64,000 nt of DNA from JAIVJZ01 sp036386515 (lineage in GTDB: Bacteria > Acidobacteriota > Blastocatellia > Pyrinomonadales > Pyrinomonadaceae): contig DASVVO010000052.1 in NCBI GenBank assembly GCA_036386515.1, forward strand, positions 124,001 to 188,000. The letters are read 5' to 3'. The notes beneath the pieces are model-generated. The model made no database searches. It was not told the origin of the DNA and saw only the letters and a list, made by a program, of their open reading frames with translations. A program made the position numbers and the translations under genes. Positions 52,010 to 61,549 of this stretch are shown here, in pieces. The first letter of the stretch is position 1. Each line of letters starts with the position of its first letter.

Positions 52010-53824
52010 ATGAAGCAGAACTCGCGGGCATCCATGCGCCCGTTCAACGTCGTCTTTCTCGCCGTGCTGACGGTCGTCTCCGCGCTGTTCAACCCGGCGG
52101 CGACGATGAACGCGGCGGCGCGGCAACCTTCACGCGCGCCCGGACAGAGCGCGCCGTCGCGCCGACCCGTCAAGGCCGCGCAGCCGGAATGGTGGAAGCG
52201 CGCCGTCTTCTACGAAATCTACCCGCGCAGTTTCAAAGACTCGAACGGCGACGGCGTCGGCGACCTGAACGGCATCACCTCGAAACTCGATCACCTGGCC
52301 GCGCTCGGCGTTGACGCCATCTGGATCACGCCCTTCTACCCATCGCCGCAGGTGGACTTCGGCTACGACGTGAGCGACTACGAGAACGTCGATCCGCAGT
52401 TCGGCACGCTCGCCGACTTCGACCGCCTCGTCGCCGCCGCCCACCGGCGCAAGATCAAAGTCGTCATCGACTTCGTGCTCAATCACACGTCCGACCAGCA
52501 TCCCTTCTTCGTCGAATCGCGCTCCTCGCGCACGAATCCGAAGCGCGACTGGTACATCTGGAAAGACCCGAAGCCCGGCGGCGGGCGACCCAACAACTGG
52601 GCTTCCTCCTTCGGCCCCGTCGCCTGGACGCTCGACGAAAAGACCGGGCAGTATTACTACCACTACTTTTACACGCAGCAGCCAGAATTGAACTGGCGCA
52701 ACCCGGAGGTTGAGCGGAGGATGCTTGAGACCGTGCGCTTCTGGCTCAAGCGCGGCGCGGACGGCTTTCGCCTCGACGCCGTCAACTACCTCTACGAAGA
52801 CCCCGCCTGGCGCGACAATCCCGTCTTGCCGGAGTTGCGCTTCGGCAGCACGACCGAATACGAGCAGGAGAAGAAGTACAACCGCGACCTGCCGGAGGTG
52901 CAGGATGCGATGGTGCGCCTGCGCGCCTTCAACGACGGCGTCAACCCGGAGAGCGTGCTCATCGGCGAGGCATACGTGCCGAAGTGGGAGGAGCTGATGC
53001 GCTACTACGGCCCCTCGAACAACGGCGTCCACCTGCCCTTCAACTTCTTCCTCGTGATGGAACCGGCGCGCACGCAACTCAAGGCCACGGTCTTTCGCGA
53101 CGTGATCGCCGCGAGCGAGCGCGCCCTCGCCGGACGCTGGACGACTTACGTGCTCTCCAACCACGACATCCCGCGCGCCTACGACCGCCTCGGCGACGGC
53201 CGCCACAACGATCAAATCGCCAAGCTGCTCGCCACGATGCTGCTCACCCTGCGCGGCTCGCCCTTCATCTACTACGGCGAGGAGATCGGCATGGTGACGA
53301 CCGAACCGAAGACCGTCGAAGAGGTGCGCGACCCCGTCGGCCGACGCTACTGGCCGCTGCGCAAAGGGCGCGACGGCGAACGCACCCCGATGCAGTGGGA
53401 CGCCGGTCGGCACGCCGGATTCACGACCAGCGCGCCGTGGCTGCCCGTCCCCCCGTCCGCCCGCACGAACCACGTCGTCGCGCAAACGGCCGACGACTCG
53501 TCGCTCCTCAACTTCTACAAAAAGATGATTCGCCTGCGCCGCCACAGCCCCGCCCTGCTCGACGGCGACTACCAGAGCGTAGGCAACGACCCGCACGTCT
53601 ATGCCTACCTGCGCCGCGCCGCCGGGCAAACGATGCTCGTCGCCTTGAACATGTCGGCCGAGGCGCGCACCCTGCCGCTCGACGATGCGGCTCTCGGACG
53701 GAGTTCGACCCCGCGCGTGCGATTGAGCAATCAGCCGCGCACGGCGGCGGCGGCGACGATCAACGGCCGAACCTTATCGCTCGCGCCCTTCGAGTCGGTC
53801 GTGCTGGAGTTCGCGGCGAGATGA
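52010..53824 (+). CDS. GH13 alpha-glucosidase (oligo-1,6-glucosidase/trehalose-related type)
   Basis: A 604-residue GH13 enzyme with an N-terminal hydrophobic signal/anchor (FNVVFLAVLTVVSALF). Conserved regions are VFYEIYPRSFKDSNGDGVGD, DFVLNHTS, GFRLDAVNYLYEDP (nucleophile Asp), LIGEAYVP (acid/base Glu) and YVLSNHDIPRA. The QPELNWRNPEV and YEIYPRSF motifs match the alpha-glucosidase/oligo-1,6-glucosidase group. It cleaves short alpha-glucans. ATG 52010 is chosen because GAGG lies about 11 nt upstream; an earlier ATG at 51980 has no site. An extracytoplasmic position is unusual for this subfamily but is supported by the signal. Confidence 0.9.
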   Translation: MKQNSRASMRPFNVVFLAVLTVVSALFNPAATMNAAARQPSRAPGQSAPSRRPVKAAQPEWWKRAVFYEIYPRSFKDSNGDGVGDLNGITSKLDHLAALGVDAIWITPFYPSPQVDFGYDVSDYENVDPQFGTLADFDRLVAAAHRRKIKVVIDFVLNHTSDQHPFFVESRSSRTNPKRDWYIWKDPKPGGGRPNNWASSFGPVAWTLDEKTGQYYYHYFYTQQPELNWRNPEVERRMLETVRFWLKRGADGFRLDAVNYLYEDPAWRDNPVLPELRFGSTTEYEQEKKYNRDLPEVQDAMVRLRAFNDGVNPESVLIGEAYVPKWEELMRYYGPSNNGVHLPFNFFLVMEPARTQLKATVFRDVIAASERALAGRWTTYVLSNHDIPRAYDRLGDGRHNDQIAKLLATMLLTLRGSPFIYYGEEIGMVTTEPKTVEEVRDPVGRRYWPLRKGRDGERTPMQWDAGRHAGFTTSAPWLPVPPSARTNHVVAQTADDSSLLNFYKKMIRLRRHSPALLDGDYQSVGNDPHVYAYLRRAAGQTMLVALNMSAEARTLPLDDAALGRSSTPRVRLSNQPRTAAAATINGRTLSLAPFESVVLEFAAR

Positions 53825-53894
53825 GCATGTGGGCATGAAATAGCTTGACGCAGGCGTCAAGTAATCGAGGTTGAGATAGAGCAGGAGAGAACGG

Positions 53895-56609
53895 ATGACT
53901 TTTTCGCGCATTAAACTTTACACGCCGGTCAGGAAACAGTTGAGTCGTATCGCCGGGGCGTTGCTCGGCTGCGCCCTCGTCTTCCCTTTGAGTCTGTCGG
54001 CGACGGCGCAGGAGGCGCAAACGACGGCGGGCGGCGCGCGGCCTGATTATCTCAATCCGCAACTTCCGGTGGAGCGCAGGGTGGCCGATCTCGTCGGGCG
54101 CATGACGCTCGAAGAGAAGGTGGCGCAGATGATGAATAAGTCTCCGGCCATCGCGCGCCTCAATGTTCCCGACTACGATTGGTGGAACGAAGCCCTGCAC
54201 GGCGTGGCCTACGCCGGTCATGCCACGGTCTTCCCGCAGTCCATCGGCCTCGGCGCGACGTGGAACCCCGCGCTCATGCAGCGGGTCGCCACGGCCATCT
54301 CGGACGAGGCGCGCGCCAAGTATCACGAGGCGGTCAGGCGCGATTTCAGAAAACGCTTTTACGGTCTCACCTTCTGGTCGCCGAACATCAACATCTTCCG
54401 CGACCCGCGCTGGGGACGCGGCCAGGAGACTTACGGCGAAGACCCCTTTCTCACCTCGCGTCTCGGCGTCGCCTTCGTGCGCGGGATGCAGGGCGACGAC
54501 CCGCGTTACCTCAAAGTGATCGCCACGCCCAAACACTACGCCGTCCACAGCGGCCCCGAACCGGAACGCCACGTCTTCGACGCCGCCACCGATGAGCGAG
54601 ACTTCCGCGAGACTTACCTGCCCGCGTTTCAGGCGGCCATCGTCGAGGGCAAGGCCGGGTCTGTGATGTGCGCTTACAATCGCGTCAACGGCGAACCGGC
54701 CTGCGCGTCGAAGCGTCTGATGACCGACATCCTGCGCACCGAATGGGGCTTCGACGGCTACGTCGTCTCGGATTGCGACGCCGTCCTCGACATCTACAAG
54801 CATCACAAGTTCGTGCGGACGGAGGAAGAGGGCGTCGCGCTCGCCGTCAAGGCCGGAACGGAGTTGACCTGCGGCTACGAATATCGCGCGCTCATCCCGG
54901 CCATCAAGGCCGGACACATCAGCGAGCGGGAGATCGACACGGCCGTCTCGCGCCTGTTCACCGCGCGCTTCCGGCTCGGCCTGTTCGACCCGCCGGAGAT
55001 GGTCGCCTACACGCGCATCCCCTTCGAGGTGAACGACTCGGCCGCGCACCGCGAACTGGCGCGCGCCGCCGCGCGCGAATCGCTCGTGCTCCTGAAGAAC
55101 GAAGGGCGGCAACTGCCGCTACGCAAAGACCTCAAGACAATCGCCGTCATCGGCCCCAACGCCGACTCGCTCGAAGTGCTCCTCGGCAACTATCACGGCA
55201 TCCCTTCCGAGTGGGTCACGCCGCTCGAAGGCATCCGGCGCAAAGTCTCGCCCTCGACGCGCGTGCTCTACGCGCTCGGCACGACGCTCACGGGCGAACC
55301 GCTCCTGCCCGTGCCCGCCTCCGCCCTCTCGCAGGCCGACGGCCAGCCCGGACTCAAAGCGGAATACTTCGACAACAAAGACTTGCAGGGCGCGCCCGTC
55401 GCCACCCGCGTGGACGCGCAGATCAACTTCGACTGGTTCACCAACGCGCCCGTGCCGCAACTGCCGCTCGATAATTTTTCCGCGCGCTGGACGGGACAGA
55501 TCACCGCGCCCGCCACCGGCTCCTACGAACTCGGCGTGCGCGCCGACGATGCCGCGCGCCTCTATCTCGACGACGAACTCTTTCTCGACGGCTGGCGCGA
55601 CGGCAGCGCGAAGACCGTCAAGAAGCCGCTCCAGATGGAGGCGGGGCGCGCCTATAAAATTCGCGTCGAGTTTTACGACCGCTACGCCGCCGCCACGGCC
55701 AAGCTCCTCTGGGGAACGCCCAGGCTGGCCGAGTCGCTCTACGAGGACGCCATCCGCAAGGCCAGGGAGGCCGACGTGGTGGTGATGGCGCTCGGCCTCG
55801 CGCCGTCGGTCGAAGGCGAGGAGATGGACGTGAAGCTGGAAGGCTTTCGCGGCGGCGACCGCACCGAGTTGGATTTGCCGAAGGTGCAGGACGACTTGCT
55901 GCGCGCCGTTCATGCCACGGGGAAGCCCGTCGTGCTCCTGCTCTTTAGCGGCGGCGGCATCAGCGTCAACTGGGCGGACGCGAACGTGCCCGCCATCGTG
56001 CAGGCGTGGTATCCGGGCGAGGAGGGCGGGTCGGCCATCGCCGACGTTCTCTTCGGCGATTACAACCCTGCGGGGCGGCTGCCCATTACGTTCTACAAGT
56101 CGGCGTCGCAGTTGCCTCCCTTCGCGGACTATCGCATGCAGGGCAAGACCTATCGCTACTTCAAGGGCGACCCGCTCTACCCGTTCGGCCACGGCCTGAG
56201 CTACGCGAAATTCGAGTACGGCAAGTTGGAGCTGAAGGGGCGCGTGAAGGCCGGGGAGCCGGTGCGGGTGTCGGCCGAGGTGCGAAACGGCGGCACGGTC
56301 GCGGGCGACGAAGTGGTGCAGTTATACCTGACGGACACCGCCGCCTCCGCGCCCGTGCCGCTCAGGTCTTTGCGCGGCGTGCAGCGCGTGAGCCTCCGGC
56401 CGGGCGAGCGGCGGCGCGTCACGTTCACGCTCGCGCCGCGCGACCTGACGCTCATCGACGACGGCGGCAGACGCGTGCTCGAACCCGGCGCGTTCGCCGT
56501 CACGGTCGGGGGCAAACAGCCCGGCTTCAAGGGCAACGCCGACACCGCGACGACCGGCGTCGTCTCCGGCTCCTTCGTCGTCGAGGGAAAGAAGATCGAA
56601 ATTCCTTAA
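53895..56609 (+). CDS. Secreted GH3 beta-xylosidase/glucosidase-type enzyme with PA14 domain
   Basis: A 904-residue GH3 enzyme. The signal peptide ends near SATAQE. The catalytic barrel has DYDWWNEALHGVAYAG and PNINIFRDPRWGRGQETYGE, typical of beta-xylosidase-like GH3. Nucleophile Asp lies in GYVVSDCDAVLDI. The second domain (LVLLKNEGRQLPL) carries a PA14 insert (GLKAEYFDNKDLQGAPVATR). A fibronectin-III-like domain lies at the C-terminus. AGGAGAG precedes ATG 53895. It is 70 bp downstream of the GH13 gene and probably co-transcribed. The WWNEALHGV form distinguishes it from the 36114-38696 GH3. Confidence 0.92.
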   Translation: MTFSRIKLYTPVRKQLSRIAGALLGCALVFPLSLSATAQEAQTTAGGARPDYLNPQLPVERRVADLVGRMTLEEKVAQMMNKSPAIARLNVPDYDWWNEALHGVAYAGHATVFPQSIGLGATWNPALMQRVATAISDEARAKYHEAVRRDFRKRFYGLTFWSPNINIFRDPRWGRGQETYGEDPFLTSRLGVAFVRGMQGDDPRYLKVIATPKHYAVHSGPEPERHVFDAATDERDFRETYLPAFQAAIVEGKAGSVMCAYNRVNGEPACASKRLMTDILRTEWGFDGYVVSDCDAVLDIYKHHKFVRTEEEGVALAVKAGTELTCGYEYRALIPAIKAGHISEREIDTAVSRLFTARFRLGLFDPPEMVAYTRIPFEVNDSAAHRELARAAARESLVLLKNEGRQLPLRKDLKTIAVIGPNADSLEVLLGNYHGIPSEWVTPLEGIRRKVSPSTRVLYALGTTLTGEPLLPVPASALSQADGQPGLKAEYFDNKDLQGAPVATRVDAQINFDWFTNAPVPQLPLDNFSARWTGQITAPATGSYELGVRADDAARLYLDDELFLDGWRDGSAKTVKKPLQMEAGRAYKIRVEFYDRYAAATAKLLWGTPRLAESLYEDAIRKAREADVVVMALGLAPSVEGEEMDVKLEGFRGGDRTELDLPKVQDDLLRAVHATGKPVVLLLFSGGGISVNWADANVPAIVQAWYPGEEGGSAIADVLFGDYNPAGRLPITFYKSASQLPPFADYRMQGKTYRYFKGDPLYPFGHGLSYAKFEYGKLELKGRVKAGEPVRVSAEVRNGGTVAGDEVVQLYLTDTAASAPVPLRSLRGVQRVSLRPGERRRVTFTLAPRDLTLIDDGGRRVLEPGAFAVTVGGKQPGFKGNADTATTGVVSGSFVVEGKKIEIP

Positions 56610-56666
56610 GCGCGCGCGACGCCACGAAAATCTTCGCGCCGGTACTGTGCAAACGATGGCAGCAAG

Positions 56667-59063
56667 ATGAACAGAAAATTTCAAACTACATTCGCCGCCC
56701 TAATCACGGCGGTCGTCTTTACGTTCAACGCGGCGGTTATTCCGTCGCGCGCTACTACTACTACTGTGCCCGCGCAGGCCGCGCCCGACCTCGCACAGTA
56801 CGTCAACCCTTTCGTCGGGACGGGCAACTCGCCGCTGCCCGATTATCTCGGCGGCAACGCGAGCGGCAACACCTTTCCCGGCGCGACGCTGCCCTTCGGC
56901 ATGGTGCAGTTCAGCCCCGACACCGAGAACAGCTTCGGCCCGAATGACCGCGGCAGCTACGCCCACCACGACACGGCCATCCGCGGCTTCAGCCTCACGC
57001 ACCTGAGCGGCCCCGGCTGCCCCATCTTCGGCGACGTGCCCTTCATGCCCTTCCCCGGCCACGTCACGACCTCGCCCGCCACCACTCCGGGCGCATACGT
57101 CTCCAAATTTTCTCACGAGAAGGAGCTTGCCTCGCCCGGCTTCTACGAAGTCGCGCTCGACTCCGGCGTCAGGGTGAGCTTGAGCGCGACGCCGCGCACC
57201 GGCTTCGGCGTCTTCGCCTTTCCGCAGGGCAAGCCCGCGACGCTTCTCGTCAACGCCGGGCGCAACTCGACCGGCGTGCAGGAGGCCGAGTGGCAGCCTG
57301 ACGGTGACAGGCGGATGAGCGGGTCGGTTTCGAGCGGCGGCTTCTGCGGCACGCGCAACCGTTATGTGCTCTATTTCGCCGCCGAGTTCGACCGCCCTTT
57401 CAGTTCGTTCGGCATCTGGGAGGGCGGACGCGTCACGCCCGGCGCGAGTCCGGTCAAGGGCAAACAGGCGGGCGGTTACGTCACGTTCAACGCGTCGTCG
57501 GAAAATGTCGTCCGCATGAAGGTCGGCGTCTCCTACGTGAGCGTCGAGAACGCGCGTCTGAATCTGCGCGCCGAGAACGCGGGCTGGGACTTGGCCGCCG
57601 TGCGCGCCCGCGCCCGCGCCCTCTGGAACGATGCGCTTGGCCGGATCAACGTCGGCGGCGGCACGCTCGCCGAACGGCAGGTCTTCTACACCGCGCTCTA
57701 CCACACGCTGCTCCATCCCACCATCTTCAGCGACTCGAACGGCCAGTATCTCGGCTTCGACGACAAAGTCCACACTTCGCGCACGCACACGCAGTACACG
57801 AACTTCTCCGGCTGGGACATCTACCGCTCGCAGATGCCGCTCGTCGCGTTTCTCTTCCCCGAAGAGGCGAGCGACATGATGCAGTCGCTCACGAACGCCG
57901 CGCGCGAGGGCGGCGGACTTCCCATCTGGCCGGTCGCCAACGACGAGAGCGGCGCGATGTACGGCGACCCGGCGACCGCGAGCATCGCGAGCGCATACGC
58001 CTTCGGGGCGCGCCGCTTCGACACCCGCGCCGCGCTCGCCGCGATGATCAAAAACGCCACCGACCCCGAAACGAAATCCAGAACCTACCCGGCGCGCCCC
58101 GCGCTCGCAGACTATCTACGCTACGGCTACATCCCGATGGAGCAGAAAGGACTGCGCGGCAGCCCTTCGGTCGCGCTCGAATACGAGACGGCCGACTTCG
58201 CGCTCGCGCAGTTTGCCCGCGCCCACGGCGACACGCGCACGCACCGCGAGATGATGCGCCGCTCGCAGTTCTGGACGCGCCTCTTCGACCCCGAACACAA
58301 GTACATCCGCGGCCGCTGGCGCGACGGCTCATGGCTCCCCGGCTTCGACTTCAAGGCGATGCTCTACCAGCCGGAACTTCCGTGGCGGCCGGAGAGCCAC
58401 AAGTCTTACGTCGAGGGCAACGCCGTGCAGTACACCTGGATGATCCCGCACAACATGCGCGCGCTCTTCGACCGCATCGGCGGCAACGAGGCGGCCGTGC
58501 GGCGGCTCGACGATTTCTTCAAAGAGTTCAACGCCGGCCCCGACCGCCCTTACTTCTTCATCGGCAACGAGCCGGTCTTTCCCGTGCCGTGGGCTTACAA
58601 CTACGCGGGGCAACCGTGGAAGACGCAAGGCATCACGCGGCGCGTGCTGACCGAACTCTTCACCAGCACGCCGGGCGGCCTGCCCGGCAACGACGACCTC
58701 GGCGCCACCTCCTCCTGGATCGTCTTCGCCGCCATCGGCATGTACCCGGTGACGCCGGGAGTCGGCGGCTTCTCGCTCAACAGTCCCCTCTTTCCCGACA
58801 TCAAGATCAGGATGGGACGCACGGGCGGCGGCCGGACGCTCCACATCATCGGCGCGGGAGCTTCGGCGCGCACGCCCTACGTGCAGGAACTACAACTGGA
58901 CGGCAAGCCTTACGACCGCACGTGGCTGCCCTTCGAGCGCATCGAGCGCGGCGCGACGCTCCACTTCAAACTCGGCGCGACGCCGAATCAGAAATGGGCG
59001 ATCGCCCCCGAAGCCGCCCCGCCCTCTTTCCCCGAAGGGACGGAAGGCGCGGCCGGGCAGTAG
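56667..59063 (+). CDS. Secreted GH92 alpha-mannosidase-type hydrolase
   Basis: A 798-residue enzyme of GH92, calcium-dependent exo-alpha-mannosidases acting on N-glycans and yeast mannans. The signal peptide is followed by a Thr run (ATTTTVP). Family signatures are YVNPFVGTGNSPLPDYLGGN, TFPGATLPFGMVQFSPDT, GFSLTHLSGPGCPIFGDVPF, and the catalytic-region motifs FSGWDIYRSQMPL and GNDDLGATSSWIVFAAIGMYP. It lies 57 bp after the GH3 gene. The TAG stop is followed by four more TAG triplets. Together with GH38 and GH20 it suggests processing of mannose-rich glycoproteins. Confidence 0.93.
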   Translation: MNRKFQTTFAALITAVVFTFNAAVIPSRATTTTVPAQAAPDLAQYVNPFVGTGNSPLPDYLGGNASGNTFPGATLPFGMVQFSPDTENSFGPNDRGSYAHHDTAIRGFSLTHLSGPGCPIFGDVPFMPFPGHVTTSPATTPGAYVSKFSHEKELASPGFYEVALDSGVRVSLSATPRTGFGVFAFPQGKPATLLVNAGRNSTGVQEAEWQPDGDRRMSGSVSSGGFCGTRNRYVLYFAAEFDRPFSSFGIWEGGRVTPGASPVKGKQAGGYVTFNASSENVVRMKVGVSYVSVENARLNLRAENAGWDLAAVRARARALWNDALGRINVGGGTLAERQVFYTALYHTLLHPTIFSDSNGQYLGFDDKVHTSRTHTQYTNFSGWDIYRSQMPLVAFLFPEEASDMMQSLTNAAREGGGLPIWPVANDESGAMYGDPATASIASAYAFGARRFDTRAALAAMIKNATDPETKSRTYPARPALADYLRYGYIPMEQKGLRGSPSVALEYETADFALAQFARAHGDTRTHREMMRRSQFWTRLFDPEHKYIRGRWRDGSWLPGFDFKAMLYQPELPWRPESHKSYVEGNAVQYTWMIPHNMRALFDRIGGNEAAVRRLDDFFKEFNAGPDRPYFFIGNEPVFPVPWAYNYAGQPWKTQGITRRVLTELFTSTPGGLPGNDDLGATSSWIVFAAIGMYPVTPGVGGFSLNSPLFPDIKIRMGRTGGGRTLHIIGAGASARTPYVQELQLDGKPYDRTWLPFERIERGATLHFKLGATPNQKWAIAPEAAPPSFPEGTEGAAGQ

Positions 59064-59075
59064 TAGTAGTAGTAG
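59061..59075 (+). repeat. Five tandem TAG triplets starting at the GH92 stop
   Basis: The GH92 stop codon begins a (TAG)5 microsatellite. All five are in frame, giving redundant termination. Confidence 0.9.
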
Positions 59076-59124
59076 CGTTGGTGTTCGTGAATTGGTCTCT
59101 CCGCGCGCGGGCGGGCAATATGGG

Positions 59125-59157
59125 AAGGCGGGACGGTGAGGCCGTCCCGCCTTGCTT
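59125..59157 (+). terminator. Intrinsic terminator after GH92
   Basis: A perfect 12-bp stem (AAGGCGGGACGG and complement) with a 5-nt loop is followed by GCTT on the plus strand. It lies about 60 bp after the GH92 stop and before the convergent GH20 gene. Confidence 0.65.
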
Positions 59158-59173
59158 GTCTCAGGGAAGTTGT

Positions 59174-59237
59174 TTCTTTCGCGCCGCCGCCGCGCGGGCG
59201 TGGAATTCTTTCGCGCCGCCGCCGCGCGGGCGCGGAA
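59174..59237. repeat. 32-bp tandem duplication next to the GH20 stop
   Basis: Copies 59174-59205 and 59206-59237 differ at one base (T/C). Each is a GC-rich block (CGCGCCGCCGCCGCGCGGGCG) flanked by TTCTTT and GGAA. The block lies between convergent genes and slightly overlaps the position just before the GH20 stop. Confidence 0.85.
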
Positions 59238-59238
59238 G

Positions 59239-61401
59239 TTATTTCTTCTCGTCGGCGAGTTTCAAGACGCTCGCCTTCCAGTCGGCCGCCGTGAGCGATT
59301 TGAGTTGCGGCATCTCGGCGGCGGCGAAGATGAGTCTTCTCAGCGTCGGCAGGATGGAAAACTCAATTTCGCGGGGCGTCTTGGCAACGCGGTCGAGCAA
59401 CGCCAGTTTCTCCTCGCGCCAGAGCACGGGCGGCGCGATGCCCGCCGACAAATACTGCAAGGCTTCCAGCCCGGCCGCGCTCATCTCCGATAAATCTGCG
59501 GCGAGCGGTTCGGCGTCGCGCATGACGGGCGAGCGGTCGGCCATCACGCGCACCGCAACGTACGCGCCGCGCCACTCGTTCAGCAGGCCGCGCACGCGCT
59601 CGCGCCGCGACTCGAAGCGGGGCGCGTCGTCCAAGAGCGCGTCCGTCGCCGCCGCGAACTCGCGCGCCGCGCGGCTGTCGGGCGCGGCGGCGTCCACGAG
59701 GCGGGTCAGCGGCGTCATCTGCGTGATGGGGCGCACGTGTTCGCGCGCGGAAAATTTCGGGGCGAGCGCGCCCATCAGCGTCTCCAGCGGTTCGACGCGC
59801 TCGCCGTTCGCCAGGCGGCGCATCATCTTCCCGGCGTAAGTGCGATGGGTCAGCCCCACTTCTTCGAGTTGCACGGAGACGGCTTCGAGGCGGCGATACA
59901 TGTCGGGCACGTCTCTCGTCTCGCGCGGCGACCAGAGGCGTTCGGCGATGGCGGCGAGGCGCGGCCAGATGCGCGAGTCGATGTTCTCCGTCGAGACGTA
60001 CTCAGCCCACATGCAGGCTTCGCCGCCGAGCACCCGCGCCGCTTCCGCTTCGGTCAGCCCGCTGTCGGGGCTGACGGGGTCAACGAGGTAGTGCTGACCG
60101 GCGGGAGACAGGTAGTCGAGGTAGTAACCGTTCGAGAGGATGCCCGCGTAGCCTCGCTTCGCCCCCTCGGCGAGCGATTGCTGGCCGCGCCACGATTGAA
60201 TGACGATGTCGCGCGGCAGGTCGGGGTGCAGTATCTCGTCCCACCCCACGAGCCGCTTGCCGTGCTGCTGGAGAATCTTTGCGATGCGCCCGTTGAAGTA
60301 GGCTTGCAGCCCATGCTTGTCGCGCAAATTGTTGCGGGCGATGAAGGCTTGTATCTGCGGATTGAGCCGCCAGTGTTTGCCCGTCACCTCGTCGCCGCCG
60401 ATGTGCATGTAGGCGTCGGGAAAGAGCGCGGCCATCTCGCCGAAAAATTTGTCTAAGAATTTATAGGTCTCCTCGCGCGTGGGGTTCATCGCCGCGTCGA
60501 GGACGCCGAAGCGACGCTCGATCTGATAGGGGCCGGGCGCGCTGGCGAGTTCCGGATGCCCGACGAGCCAACTCGTCGCATGTCCGGGCACGTCGAACTC
60601 GGGCACGACGCGGATGCCGCGCTCGCGCGCGTAGGCGATGATCTCGCGGATTTGCTCCTGCGTGTAGTAAAGGCCGTCTGAACCCATCCCGTGCAGCTTC
60701 GGGAAAGTCTTGCTTTCGATGCGGAAGCCTTGATCGTCCGTCAGGTGCAGGTGCAGGACGTTGAGTTTGACGGCGGCCATGCCGTCGAGATTGCGCTTGA
60801 TCGCCTCGATGGGTTGCCAGTGGCGTCCCACGTCTATGAGCAGCCCGCGCCAGGGGAAACGCGGCTTGTCCCGGATGCGCGCCTCCGGGATGAAATAGCC
60901 GCTCGCGTCGCCGCTCAGGAGTTGGAGAAAGGTCTCCAACCCGCGCAGCGCGCCCACCGTCGTCGGGGCGTTGATCACCACCTGACGCTCCGACACTTCC
61001 AGCGTGTACGACTCGTCCTCTTCGAGCGCGGCGACCGTCGCCCCGCGCCCCGCCCCCTGACATTGGACGACGAGATTGGCCGCGCCGGGCACGCTCGCCA
61101 GTTCGCGCCCGAACTCCAGCCCCGTCCGGCTCTCCAATCTTCTGAGCGCGCGCGCGAGACCGGCGAGCAGGCGTTCGTCGCTATGGCCTTGAATCGCCGC
61201 GGTGAAAGAAGACTCGACCTTCATGCGCCCCCGCAACAGATTCACGGAGACGGGCACGGGCATCAGGCTGTGGGCGGCGGCGGAGGCGGGGGTCGTGGTC
61301 GTCGTCGTCGCCGGGCGCGGCTCCTGAGCGTTGCCGCCCACGGCAAGCAGTAGAAACAGGACGGGCGAGAGGTATCTGGCGTATCTCATTCCGGCTGGCA
61401 T
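59239..61401 (-). CDS. Secreted GH20 beta-N-acetylhexosaminidase
   Basis: A 720-residue GH20 enzyme that removes terminal beta-GlcNAc/GalNAc by substrate-assisted catalysis. After the signal peptide a Thr-rich stretch (ATTTTTTPAS) and the N-terminal alpha/beta domain are visible. The barrel has FPWRGLLIDVGRHWQPIEAI, VLHLHLTDDQGFRIES, VPEFDVPGHATS, and the catalytic Asp-Glu pair in MHIGGDEVTGKHW. A late Trp/Tyr motif (GGEACMWAEYVS) closes the pocket. A C-terminal helical region of about 180 residues is also present. ATG 61401 is used; ATG 61389 is an alternative. It is convergent with GH92, so regulation may be separate. Confidence 0.93.
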   Translation of the reverse strand: MPAGMRYARYLSPVLFLLLAVGGNAQEPRPATTTTTTPASAAAHSLMPVPVSVNLLRGRMKVESSFTAAIQGHSDERLLAGLARALRRLESRTGLEFGRELASVPGAANLVVQCQGAGRGATVAALEEDESYTLEVSERQVVINAPTTVGALRGLETFLQLLSGDASGYFIPEARIRDKPRFPWRGLLIDVGRHWQPIEAIKRNLDGMAAVKLNVLHLHLTDDQGFRIESKTFPKLHGMGSDGLYYTQEQIREIIAYARERGIRVVPEFDVPGHATSWLVGHPELASAPGPYQIERRFGVLDAAMNPTREETYKFLDKFFGEMAALFPDAYMHIGGDEVTGKHWRLNPQIQAFIARNNLRDKHGLQAYFNGRIAKILQQHGKRLVGWDEILHPDLPRDIVIQSWRGQQSLAEGAKRGYAGILSNGYYLDYLSPAGQHYLVDPVSPDSGLTEAEAARVLGGEACMWAEYVSTENIDSRIWPRLAAIAERLWSPRETRDVPDMYRRLEAVSVQLEEVGLTHRTYAGKMMRRLANGERVEPLETLMGALAPKFSAREHVRPITQMTPLTRLVDAAAPDSRAAREFAAATDALLDDAPRFESRRERVRGLLNEWRGAYVAVRVMADRSPVMRDAEPLAADLSEMSAAGLEALQYLSAGIAPPVLWREEKLALLDRVAKTPREIEFSILPTLRRLIFAAAEMPQLKSLTAADWKASVLKLADEKK

Positions 61402-61549
61402 AAGTTGTAGATTCTTTCCTTCTCAGGATGACGGGATCACGCTTGCAGGACGTGCGTGGGTTTATAACATAACCTCCCCGCCCGGCGAATCCGGCCGCCC
61501 TCATCCGGGTCGTTTGACAACCTGCCGTGAACCTGTGTAAAGAGATCGA

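Noticed and set aside
52130..53629. 499-residue minus-strand frame opposite GH13
   Set aside because: The plus-strand gene has all GH13 motifs; the opposite frame has none.
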